64,000 bases of DNA, taken from NCBI GenBank assembly GCA_004322135.1, contig SCSG01000004.1:124001-188000 (forward strand), in the 5' to 3' direction. The number at the start of each line of letters is the position of its first letter. Positions within the stretch are counted from its first letter, which is position 1. Below, in pieces: positions 39,900 through 48,398 of the stretch. The DNA is from Burkholderiaceae bacterium. Lineage in GTDB: Bacteria > Pseudomonadota > Gammaproteobacteria > Burkholderiales > Burkholderiaceae_B. Position numbers and translations under genes: made by a program. The notes under the pieces were generated by a model. The model was not told the origin of the DNA and searched no databases. It saw only the letters and a program-made list of their open reading frames with translations.

Positions 39900-41093
39900 C
39901 TAGTGTTCGATGACCGGTATTTCAGTGGCAGGCGGAGTGTTGCGGCTGCGCTGGCAACGCACAATGCCGTCGATCATGACCATTCCAACTCCTGGAATAT
40001 CGCCAAGCTGCACGCTTTCCAGCAAGTTCGCTCCGGCCGTCTGCTGAGCGCGGTCCATGAACACGAAGTCGGCGCTGCGGCCCACCTCGATGAGCCCGCA
40101 ATCATCCAGGTTGCGCACACGCGCCGTATTGCCTGTGGCAAAACAGAAGGCCTTCTCGGCGGGCACATCGGCCAGACTGGAGAGCAACGTTATCATGCGC
40201 AGAATACCCAGGGGCTGCACGCCCGAACCTGCAGGCCCATCGGTGCCAAGTATGACGCGATGCAGGCACTGGAGCTCGGTGGCATGGCGCGCCGTAAGGA
40301 TGGCGATGCGCTCGTTGCCATTATGCACAAGTTCAATGCCACGTTTGGAGCGCTCGCACAACTCGCACACTTGCTTGTAGGGCAGCGACGTGTGGCCGCC
40401 GTTTATATGGCCAATGATATCGGCGTCGGCTTCCAGCACCACATCCTTATCGATGAGTCCCGACCCTGGTATGGAAGGACCGCCTGTGTGAATAGTGCTC
40501 TGGATACCGTATTTGCGCGCCCAGGCCACCATCTGTCCCGCCTCGGCGCCAGCCTTCACACTACCCAGGCCAACCTCGCCCAGCAGCTTTACTCCTGCAT
40601 CGGCAAGCTCTTTGAAGTCGGACTCGACCATGCCTTTTTCAAGAACCGGCGCGCCCGCGTGCACTTTGACGCCAGCCGGATGAAAATTGCTGAACGCGCG
40701 CTGCGCCGTGATGGCCAGAGCCTTGAGCCCCAGAATATCTTTGGGCCGGCCGGGGAAATGCACTTCACCCGCTGAAATCATGGTGGTCACGCCGCCGTTC
40801 AGCGACGACTCGATCCAGTTAAGCTGATTCTGGCGCGGGGTCCAGTCACCCGCAACCGGATGGACGTGCGAATCGATGAGCCCCGGTGCTACCGCCGTAC
40901 TGCGGCAATCTATCACTGTCTTCGCTTCGGCCGTATCACAATCCTTATACCGCCCCACAGCCGTGATGATTCCGTCATTCACGACTATCGTGTCAGCATC
41001 CAGAATGGGCGCATCAAGATCGCCCGAAAGCATCAGCCCGATATTCTTGATGACAACCTTGCCGGACTTGGTTCCCTGTATAGCAACAACCAT
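39900..41093 (-). CDS. Amidohydrolase family protein, enamidase-like (6-oxo-1,4,5,6-tetrahydronicotinate amidohydrolase type)
   Basis: APGLIDSHVHPVAGDWTPRQ, GGVTTMISAGEVHFPGRPKDILGLKALAI, GEVGLGSVKAGAEAGQMVAWA, C-terminal SRNTPPA; recalled resemblance to Eubacterium barkeri enamidase. Confidence 0.78.
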   Translation of the reverse strand: MVVAIQGTKSGKVVIKNIGLMLSGDLDAPILDADTIVVNDGIITAVGRYKDCDTAEAKTVIDCRSTAVAPGLIDSHVHPVAGDWTPRQNQLNWIESSLNGGVTTMISAGEVHFPGRPKDILGLKALAITAQRAFSNFHPAGVKVHAGAPVLEKGMVESDFKELADAGVKLLGEVGLGSVKAGAEAGQMVAWARKYGIQSTIHTGGPSIPGSGLIDKDVVLEADADIIGHINGGHTSLPYKQVCELCERSKRGIELVHNGNERIAILTARHATELQCLHRVILGTDGPAGSGVQPLGILRMITLLSSLADVPAEKAFCFATGNTARVRNLDDCGLIEVGRSADFVFMDRAQQTAGANLLESVQLGDIPGVGMVMIDGIVRCQRSRNTPPATEIPVIEH

Positions 41094-41116
41094 TGCAATC
41101 TCCTTTTCAAGGCGGC

Positions 41117-41701
41117 TTAGCGCAAGCCGTCTTCACCCTTGATTTCGTTCTTCTGCAAGCCACCCACACGTGCCAGAGGACGCCCGGAATCGGTTACCGC
41201 CACCGCCACGACAATTTCATTGGCGCGCGGAGCGTCGGCAACACGCGCCTCGATGGCGTCAAAATGGCTACGCACAAACGCCGCGTCTTTGTGCCCCAAT
41301 GGAACATCCAGCGCAGTGCCGATGCCGCCCATTTTTTTGGCTGAGGGCACAAGCGCCTTGCCTTTTTCGACCGACTTGCGCAGCGGCGCGCCAAGCTTTG
41401 GATGAAGAACCGCCGCCGCATGTTCGAGCTCACCGGCTTCGCCCACAATGGCGCCCTTGCCGTAGCTTTCGGCCTGGCCGGGCTGGATGCCAAGCGCCTG
41501 CACGCACTTGTCACCCAATAGCCCACCCAACTCTTCACCGATGAGAGTGAGTTCGTCCAGATTCTCGACATATTTGCCGGCAAACGGGTTTTCAATGACA
41601 GCGATGGCCACTGCCTTGCGTGTCGGCGGGTTTACTTCTTTATGCATCTCGATGCGGGTTTCGTCGACCAATACAATAAGTTTGCGTATTTTTGCTTTCA
41701 T
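41117..41701 (-). CDS. Amino acid synthesis family protein (DUF1185), paralog B
   Basis: NPFAGKY, SYGKGAIVGEAGELEHAAAVLHPKLG, VRSHFDAIEARVADAPRANEIVVAVAV. Confidence 0.8.
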   Translation of the reverse strand: MKAKIRKLIVLVDETRIEMHKEVNPPTRKAVAIAVIENPFAGKYVENLDELTLIGEELGGLLGDKCVQALGIQPGQAESYGKGAIVGEAGELEHAAAVLHPKLGAPLRKSVEKGKALVPSAKKMGGIGTALDVPLGHKDAAFVRSHFDAIEARVADAPRANEIVVAVAVTDSGRPLARVGGLQKNEIKGEDGLR

Positions 41702-41752
41702 GCTTTATCTCCTGTTCTATTCAAGTTCATGTGTGCCCGGCCAGGCAGGACA

Positions 41753-42388
41753 CTAGCGCTGGCCATCAAATTTGCTGATCTGCGATGCCTTGAGCCCACC
41801 CACGCGTTCATGAATGCGCGCTCCGGTGGACATCGCCAAAATGAAAACAATCTCGTCGGCCGCGGGTGCACCCGGCACGTAGACCTCGATTGCATCGAAG
41901 TGGCTGCGCACGTAGCTGGCCGTGATGTGTATCAACGGCACATCCAGCCTGGTGCCTGGAGCCCCCACCTTTTTGGTCGAGGGCACCATGGACAGCGCAC
42001 GGCCCTGGCCTTCGTGCGCCTGCTTGGTGCTGTCACGACCACCTGTCCAGCCCAGTACTTCGCGCATGGCGTAGCCGCCAGGCACATGCCATAGGGCCCC
42101 ATGCTCGAGCTCACCGGCTCCGCCCACAATGGCACCCTTGCCGTAGCTCTGAATGTCGTCGGCGGAAACCCGCATGGCCGCAATCAGCCGGTGGGCCATA
42201 TCCAGACCCACATCCTTCAGTTCGTCCATCATGGGGAGGATGTTCGGCTCATAGTGGCCCGCGTACGGATTCTTGAGCACGGCTGCAACCGCGCCACGGA
42301 CAAGCGGCTTGTCGCTGACCGGGCCAAACTCGTGATAAATCGTCTCCGCCTGCGTAAGCACGCTGCGCACTTCAATCAATTCAGACAT
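41753..42388 (-). CDS. Amino acid synthesis family protein (DUF1185), paralog A
   Basis: NPYAGHY, SYGKGAIVGGAGELEHGALWHVPGG, VRSHFDAIEVYVPGAPAADEIVFILAM; clearly homologous to 41117..41701. Confidence 0.8.
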   Translation of the reverse strand: MSELIEVRSVLTQAETIYHEFGPVSDKPLVRGAVAAVLKNPYAGHYEPNILPMMDELKDVGLDMAHRLIAAMRVSADDIQSYGKGAIVGGAGELEHGALWHVPGGYAMREVLGWTGGRDSTKQAHEGQGRALSMVPSTKKVGAPGTRLDVPLIHITASYVRSHFDAIEVYVPGAPAADEIVFILAMSTGARIHERVGGLKASQISKFDGQR

Positions 42389-42427
42389 AAATTCACACTC
42401 CTGATTTTTCGATATTCGGCGATCGCA

Positions 42428-43354
42428 TTACGTACCGCGCAAGAACCGGCCGCTTAACGCTTCGAGTCCAACAACTTCCATTTGCCCGCGCAAGACGAGC
42501 ACGGCACCATGAATAAGTCCCCGCTGCAACACAGTAGCAGCCTTCGCCGCGCCTTTGTTCAACGCAGCGCTCACCTCATCGCGCGGCAATTCCCCCACAT
42601 CGACAGTGACCGGCAAATCGCCCAGATCACTGTCATCTTTAAGGCTGGAAGCCGGTGCCCGCCGCACCGCCGGATGATTGCTGGCGACTGCATTGGCGAT
42701 AATCGTAGCGGCTGCATCAGCTGCCGCCGCGTCAGCCGCCAACACCGTTACGCTATCGGCGATGCCCAAGCTGAAGCTGCGCCCGCGCCAGCCGCTGGTA
42801 GCCACACCACGCACGGGTAAGCGGGCATCAATGACAAAGTCGCCATCCAGAGACACAGGCGAACCATCGAACCGCGCAAGATCTGAATACAGTCCCACGT
42901 GGTATGACTGTCCGGTATTCAAATGTAGCGCAATGTCTCCGCCGTTATTGATGTAGGCACGATCGACACCAGCTTCGTTACGAAAAAAACCAATGAGTTC
43001 GTCGGCAACGGAACCCGCCACCGCCGCCATGGGCGTGATGAACGGCTCGCGATACGGCCAGCACGCCTCGTACATGCGACGTGCCACGCTGCCTCGCAAC
43101 GGATTCGCGCCACGCACCGGCCGGCGCAGCAGCGCCAGCTCGGAAACAAGTTCGGGAAGGATCTCGGCAAAGCGCAGCCAGGCACGCTCGATGGCCCGAC
43201 CACACGCAACGGCGTTGCCTGTCGTGTCGATGATCAGGTCGATAGGGCCATACTGGAAATGCCAGCGGCCATCGTCCAACAAATGCCGCTGGGCACCCGT
43301 GGGATAAATCATGGGCGCCACTGGCGCCACCGCAGAAGCCGTTTCCACGGCCAA
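42428..43354 (-). CDS. UPF0280 family protein (ApbE-like fold family)
   Basis: PIDLIIDTTGNAVACGRAIERAWLRFAEILPELVSELALLRRPV; GSVADELIGFF...AYINNGGDIALHL. Confidence 0.78.
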   Translation of the reverse strand: MAVETASAVAPVAPMIYPTGAQRHLLDDGRWHFQYGPIDLIIDTTGNAVACGRAIERAWLRFAEILPELVSELALLRRPVRGANPLRGSVARRMYEACWPYREPFITPMAAVAGSVADELIGFFRNEAGVDRAYINNGGDIALHLNTGQSYHVGLYSDLARFDGSPVSLDGDFVIDARLPVRGVATSGWRGRSFSLGIADSVTVLAADAAAADAAATIIANAVASNHPAVRRAPASSLKDDSDLGDLPVTVDVGELPRDEVSAALNKGAAKAATVLQRGLIHGAVLVLRGQMEVVGLEALSGRFLRGT

Positions 43355-44998
43355 TCAGGCCAGCATCGGTTTGCTGGCTGTAGGCCAGGGGTTGGCCGGA
43401 TCGTACCAGTCAATGATTCGGTGACGCTCTTTGGCAAGGATATCTTCGATAGTACGCACGTGGTCCATATGACCGCCCAGGCGTTCGTAGTCGGCCCGCG
43501 TCATGCTGAACTCGATAGGTGCAACAAGGGCCGGTGTCGGCACGTAACCGAACGAGACATCGGGCATGCGCATGACATCGACCATGAGAGTGATGCCGCC
43601 CCCCGCCCATATGTAGGCCGGTGCTCCGCCGCACGTTACATTAGTCAACGACTGCTTGATGGAATTGGTCAGCCAGATGGGGTTTTCGGTAACGCCCGCG
43701 CGCAGTGAGCCGCCCGCTCCGCCCAGGAACATGACGCTGCACAGGGAAGGTTCGCAGTTTTCGCCAATCCGCTCGACCACCTTGTGCAGGACGGCGGGCA
43801 TTTCCTTGCGCTGCGGCTTCAACTCTTCATCCAGTTCGTAGTACTCGGCGTGTTCACCCGTGGTCGAAGTTACCAGCAAACGCAGCCCCGGATGCGAGAC
43901 GGCCGGATCAAACCCGTCGATGATGGACAGCGGATCGGCAATATCGGTGCCGCCCCAGCCATTGCCCGGGTTAGCCACTTGAAAATACCGGCCAGGTGTC
44001 GAGCGCCGCCCCTTCATCTTGATGCCCGACGGCGGCATGCCAAGGCAGCGCCCAGCCTGGTGTTCGGTGAGCACACCGGTTATGTGGTCATCGACCACAA
44101 CAACTTCGTCTGCATGGCCGAACCACTGTTTGGCGAATATACCTATCGTTGCCGAGCCACAGCCCACACGCATGCGCTGTTCTTCCTTGCCATCGACAAT
44201 AGGCGCCTTCCCCGCCTGCACCACGAGCTGCGCACCGCCATCGATGGAAAGCTCGACGGCCTCTTTATTGCCCAGGGCCAACATCATGCTGCATGTGACG
44301 CGCCCTTCTTTCTTGCTACCACCAGTAAGGTGGTGAACGCCGCCCAACGACAGCATCTGCGAGCCGTACTCTGCGGTTGTGACGTGGCCAACGATCTCGC
44401 CATTGTGGCGAATATTGGATTGTTCCGGCCCCAGATAACGATCGGTATCGATCTTGACCTTGAAACTGCAGTAACTGAATATGCCCTCGGTCACGACAGT
44501 TACCATATCGACGCCCCGAACCTGAGAGGCCACGATGAACGGCGCCGGCTTGTAATCGGGATAGGTAGTGCCCGATGCGATGCCACTTACGAACATGCTG
44601 CTGTCGTCCGCGCCTGCAGACACATTGCCGCCCGCCACGTCGGCAACTGATGCCAGCTCACCGGCAGCGTGGCCTGCAGCGTCGTCTGCCGTGCTGTTGG
44701 ATGCCAGGCCTGGTGCCGCCGCACCGGCAACGGCCGGGCGAACACCAGGGTGGCGCATGACCACTACCGGATCGATACGTGTCAGCACGCCACCCACATT
44801 GCCCCAGCGGTCGCAGGCACCCGTGCGCCCTTCGCTGATCTGGCACAAGACCGGACAGGCGTTGCATTCGACTTTGTTGCTGGCCATCTTGACGCTGCGC
44901 GGCGGCGATTTTTCAAGCACGGTAGGGCCAGGTGTCGTCGCTTCCAGTGCATCAATATTTTCCATGCTGTGGTCCACCTTTGTGTGCTCCGTCATCAT
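43355..44998 (-). CDS. 6-hydroxynicotinate reductase-like iron-sulfur protein
   Basis: 547 aa; N-terminal Cys cluster VECNACPVLCQISEGRTGACDRWG; downstream enamidase-like gene and upstream ferredoxin gene. Confidence 0.7.
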   Translation of the reverse strand: MMTEHTKVDHSMENIDALEATTPGPTVLEKSPPRSVKMASNKVECNACPVLCQISEGRTGACDRWGNVGGVLTRIDPVVVMRHPGVRPAVAGAAAPGLASNSTADDAAGHAAGELASVADVAGGNVSAGADDSSMFVSGIASGTTYPDYKPAPFIVASQVRGVDMVTVVTEGIFSYCSFKVKIDTDRYLGPEQSNIRHNGEIVGHVTTAEYGSQMLSLGGVHHLTGGSKKEGRVTCSMMLALGNKEAVELSIDGGAQLVVQAGKAPIVDGKEEQRMRVGCGSATIGIFAKQWFGHADEVVVVDDHITGVLTEHQAGRCLGMPPSGIKMKGRRSTPGRYFQVANPGNGWGGTDIADPLSIIDGFDPAVSHPGLRLLVTSTTGEHAEYYELDEELKPQRKEMPAVLHKVVERIGENCEPSLCSVMFLGGAGGSLRAGVTENPIWLTNSIKQSLTNVTCGGAPAYIWAGGGITLMVDVMRMPDVSFGYVPTPALVAPIEFSMTRADYERLGGHMDHVRTIEDILAKERHRIIDWYDPANPWPTASKPMLA

Positions 44999-45115
44999 GC
45001 CGTCTGCTCCTTGATTCTTGTCCGGCGTTCAACCCTTGAACCACTTGGGCAAGAGGCCTGCGTATTGGCTGCGTGCCAGGCTTCTTGCCGCGCCCGGTAT
45101 AGCGCCTGTTTAAAT

Positions 45116-45139
45116 TGTAGTAGCCACTACATTTAGTGG
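45116..45139. promoter_or_regulatory. Putative TetR operator upstream of the reductase operon
   Basis: TGTAGT-AGCC-ACTACA overlapping CCACTA-CATT-TAGTGG. Confidence 0.55.
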
Positions 45140-45271
45140 TGATATTAGCGTAAAAACGGTCAATCGGCAAGGGTTTTCGGCTTGTTCCGCACTGCGCCCG
45201 GGGTACCTTTTCCGCTCCCGCTGCAATGAAATATGAGGCCGGAAGCCACCTGCTCCGTGCGCGAATAACCG

Positions 45272-46018
45272 TCAGTCTCCTGGCAAACGCATGACGGAGC
45301 GTATCGTTACATCGGTGATAAAGGCGCGCCAATGATCCAGCTCACCCTCGCCCCTGAGATCGGAGTTGAGAAAAACGCTCAAGGTATAGCGGTTGGACAG
45401 GTAAAAGTAACCCAGTGCCGCAATCTGGATATACAGGTCGCGCGCAGCCATGCTGTCGCGAAACAGGCCTTTGGCCACGCCCGAGCGCAGCACCTGGTCG
45501 AGAATTCCGACCGCGGGCGAAGACAGCTGGCTGGCCCGGGAAGACATTTTTATATGCTTGCCCTTGAGCAGATTTTCGCTGTTGAGCAAAGGTATGAACT
45601 CTGGATGGTCCAGGTAGTACTGCCAGACAAAGCGCACGATTGTGGTCAGAGCCGCAACCGGATCATCAAGGTCAATATGAATGCCAGCTTCGGCCTCATT
45701 CATCTTCTGATAAGTGGCTTCAAGAACCTCGACGAACAGCTGAGCCTTGCTGCCGAAGTAGTAATAGATCATGCGGTCGTGGGTGCCCGACAGGCTTGAA
45801 ATGCTTTCGATCTTGCCGTCTGTGAACCCATTGCGCGAAAACACCCGCGTTGCCGCGCGTAAAATGGCTTCACGGGTTTTATGGGCGCGCATTTGAGCGC
45901 CACTACGAGTGGTCTTCTGCGCAGCTGACTTGCGCGCGACTTTCGCAGCCGCCTTCTTCGCGGCCGGCACCGCCGCCTTCGCAGATGCCAGCCCGGCATT
46001 TTTCGAACGCGCAACCAT
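45272..46018 (-). CDS. TetR/AcrR family transcriptional regulator with Lys/Ala-rich N-terminal extension
   Basis: KTREAILRAATRVFSRNGFTDGKIESISSLSGTHDRMIYYYFGSKAQLFVEVLEATY. Confidence 0.9.
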   Translation of the reverse strand: MVARSKNAGLASAKAAVPAAKKAAAKVARKSAAQKTTRSGAQMRAHKTREAILRAATRVFSRNGFTDGKIESISSLSGTHDRMIYYYFGSKAQLFVEVLEATYQKMNEAEAGIHIDLDDPVAALTTIVRFVWQYYLDHPEFIPLLNSENLLKGKHIKMSSRASQLSSPAVGILDQVLRSGVAKGLFRDSMAARDLYIQIAALGYFYLSNRYTLSVFLNSDLRGEGELDHWRAFITDVTIRSVMRLPGD

Positions 46019-46070
46019 AAGTCGTTGAACCGGTGATGGAAATGGCCCTGATTCTTGCATCAAAAATAAA

Positions 46071-46105
46071 TGTAGTCAATACTGAATAATGTGGTGTTTA
46101 CTACA
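46071..46105. promoter_or_regulatory. Putative TetR operator(s) in the tetR/ferredoxin divergent region
   Basis: TGTGGT-GTTT-ACTACA (46090-46105) plus half-site TGTAGT (46071-46076); same 6-4-6 layout as 45116-45131. Confidence 0.55.
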
Positions 46106-46186
46106 TTAATCTATTCGTCTACCATGCGCATATCCCGCAGGGAGGCGCTGTGTCGCCTCCCTATGCCTTGCTGTCAAGGAGCCAAA

Positions 46187-46510
46187 ATGACTCACGTAGT
46201 AACCCAAGCCTGTATCCAATGCCGATATACCGACTGTGTCACCGTCTGCCCCGTCGACTGCTTTCACGCTGGTCCCAACTTTCTGGTAATTGACCCTGAA
46301 GAGTGCATCGACTGCGCCGTGTGCGTGGCTGAATGTCCCGTCAACGCCATCTACGCGGAAGAAGATCTGCCCGACGACCAGCAGGCCTTTGTGGCACTGA
46401 ACGCCGAACTGTCGCAACAATGGAAAGTGCTGACCGAGAACATTGGGGAGCTTCCCACCGCGGAAGAATGGAAAGGCAAAAGCGATAAACTTTCTTTGCT
46501 GGAACGCTGA
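46187..46510 (+). CDS. Ferredoxin, 7Fe FdxA-type
   Basis: MTHVVTQACIQCRYTDCVTVCPVDCFHAGPNFLVIDPEECIDCAVCVAECPVNAIYAEEDLP. Confidence 0.95.
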   Translation: MTHVVTQACIQCRYTDCVTVCPVDCFHAGPNFLVIDPEECIDCAVCVAECPVNAIYAEEDLPDDQQAFVALNAELSQQWKVLTENIGELPTAEEWKGKSDKLSLLER

Positions 46511-46603
46511 CGCGCCAACGCGCCGGACTCTGTCAATAAAACACGCGCTGCGCGCGTCGCTGACTGCACCGCGCATACCCAGGCATCACTAAGGATAGCC
46601 ACC

Positions 46604-48034
46604 ATGCATAACAACTGGATTGCCGGCGAATGGGCCGGCTCCCACAACACCCAGAACAACCTCAACCCCTCCGAGCTGAGCGACATCGTGGGTGAGTACG
46701 TACGCGCATCAGAATCCGATGTCGACGCCGCCATCACAGCGGCGGAATCAGCCTGGCCATCATGGTCGCTAAGTACCCCACAACAACGCTTCGACGCACT
46801 GGACATGATCGGCACCGAGATCCTGGCACGCAAGAACGAGCTGGGCGAACTGCTGGCGCGTGAAGAAGGGAAAACGCTTCCGGAAGCCATCGGTGAAGCC
46901 GCACGGGCCGGCCAGATATTCAAGTTCTTTGCTGGCGAAGCACTACGCATCAGGGGCGACATCCAGGCTTCAACACGCCCTGGAATCCAGGTAGAGGTTA
47001 CGCGCGAACCGGTTGGCATCGTCGGCATCATTACACCGTGGAATTTCCCGATTGCCATTCCGGCCTGGAAAATAGCTCCCGCACTGGCCTATGGCAACTG
47101 CGTTGTCTTCAAGCCGGCCGACCTTGTTCCGGGATCGGCCTGGGCCCTGTCCGAAATCATCAGCCGCAGCGGGCTACCGGCGGGCGTATTCAATCTTGTC
47201 ATGGGCCGCGGTTCGGTCGTCGGTGCCGCGCTCATCACCGACCCCCGTGTCCCGGCCATCAGCTTCACCGGTTCCGTTGAGACGGGCCGGCACATTCTGC
47301 GTCAGACCGCGCCGCTGCAAAAGAAGACGCAACTGGAAATGGGCGGCAAGAACCCGCTGGTCATCCTGAACGATGCCGACATGGAAACCGCACTGAACTG
47401 CGCGGTACAAGGTGCCTTCTACTCCACCGGCCAACGCTGCACGGCAAGCAGCAGAATCATCGTCGAACGCGGCATCTACGACCGGTTTACGCAGGCTCTG
47501 GCCGAGCGTGCGCAAGCGCTGCGCGTGGGACACGCTCTTGAACCCAACACACAGATCGGGCCGGTGTGTGATGAAACCCAGCTGCGACAAAACCTGGACT
47601 ACATCGACATTGGCAAGAACGAGGGCGCCCGCCTGCTTTGCGGCGGCGAAAGGCTGCAACAGCCGGCCAACGGATGCTACTTCAGCCCGGCCGTCTTTGC
47701 CGACGCCACCAACGACATGCGTATCTCGCGGGAAGAAATCTTCGGACCCGTTGCCAGCGTCATCCGCGCCGACAACTACGAGCACGCCCTGAGCCTTGCC
47801 AACGACACCGAATTCGGCCTGAGCTCAGGCATCTGTACCCAGTCGCTAAAGTACGCGACCCACTTCAAGCGCGCCAGCCACAGTGGACTGGTCATGGTCA
47901 ACGTAGCCACTGCCGGTGTCGACTACCACGTGCCCTTCGGCGGGCGCAAAGGATCCAGCTTCGGCCCGCGCGAGCAGGGAAGCTATGCGAAGGAGTTTTT
48001 CACGATCGTGAAGACCGCCTACACACTGGCCTGA
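46604..48034 (+). CDS. NAD(P)-dependent aldehyde dehydrogenase
   Basis: [58 protein letters not shown]. Confidence 0.93.
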   Translation: MHNNWIAGEWAGSHNTQNNLNPSELSDIVGEYVRASESDVDAAITAAESAWPSWSLSTPQQRFDALDMIGTEILARKNELGELLAREEGKTLPEAIGEAARAGQIFKFFAGEALRIRGDIQASTRPGIQVEVTREPVGIVGIITPWNFPIAIPAWKIAPALAYGNCVVFKPADLVPGSAWALSEIISRSGLPAGVFNLVMGRGSVVGAALITDPRVPAISFTGSVETGRHILRQTAPLQKKTQLEMGGKNPLVILNDADMETALNCAVQGAFYSTGQRCTASSRIIVERGIYDRFTQALAERAQALRVGHALEPNTQIGPVCDETQLRQNLDYIDIGKNEGARLLCGGERLQQPANGCYFSPAVFADATNDMRISREEIFGPVASVIRADNYEHALSLANDTEFGLSSGICTQSLKYATHFKRASHSGLVMVNVATAGVDYHVPFGGRKGSSFGPREQGSYAKEFFTIVKTAYTLA

Positions 48035-48192
48035 TCCGGCGCTTTTGCATCGTGCAGGCCCCCGGCGGCAAGCAGGCAAGGCCCCGCGCCAAACCGCATG
48101 GGCCGGCGCCCGCCAAAGCCCGAACGCCTTTCTCGGCGCATGCATGTTGGTGGCGCACCGCAAAACGCATAACTACGCTACAATGGCAAGTT

Positions 48193-48215
48193 GTGCGCTA
48201 AGCCAATTAGCGCAC
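48193..48215. promoter_or_regulatory. Perfect inverted repeat in the leader of the DEAD-box helicase gene
   Basis: GTGCGCTAA-GCCAA-TTAGCGCAC. Confidence 0.55.
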
Positions 48216-48398
48216 GATGCACATGCAAAACTGCGGCATAACCGCGGCATAAGTACGGTGGCGCGTCACAGCACACCACAAAGCATAGCCGCACGTTCGC
48301 CCCGGTTTACCGCGGGCTGCCAACGTTTCTTACTTTTTCTTCGTCTGCCTAGATTGGTGTCTCTCGACTCGAGCGATGGGCTGTCGCTGGAGTTTTTT

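Noticed and set aside
39903-40775. 290-aa plus-strand ORF
   Set aside because: Antisense to the enamidase-like gene.
43784-44650. 288-aa plus-strand ORF
   Set aside because: Antisense to the HNR-like gene.
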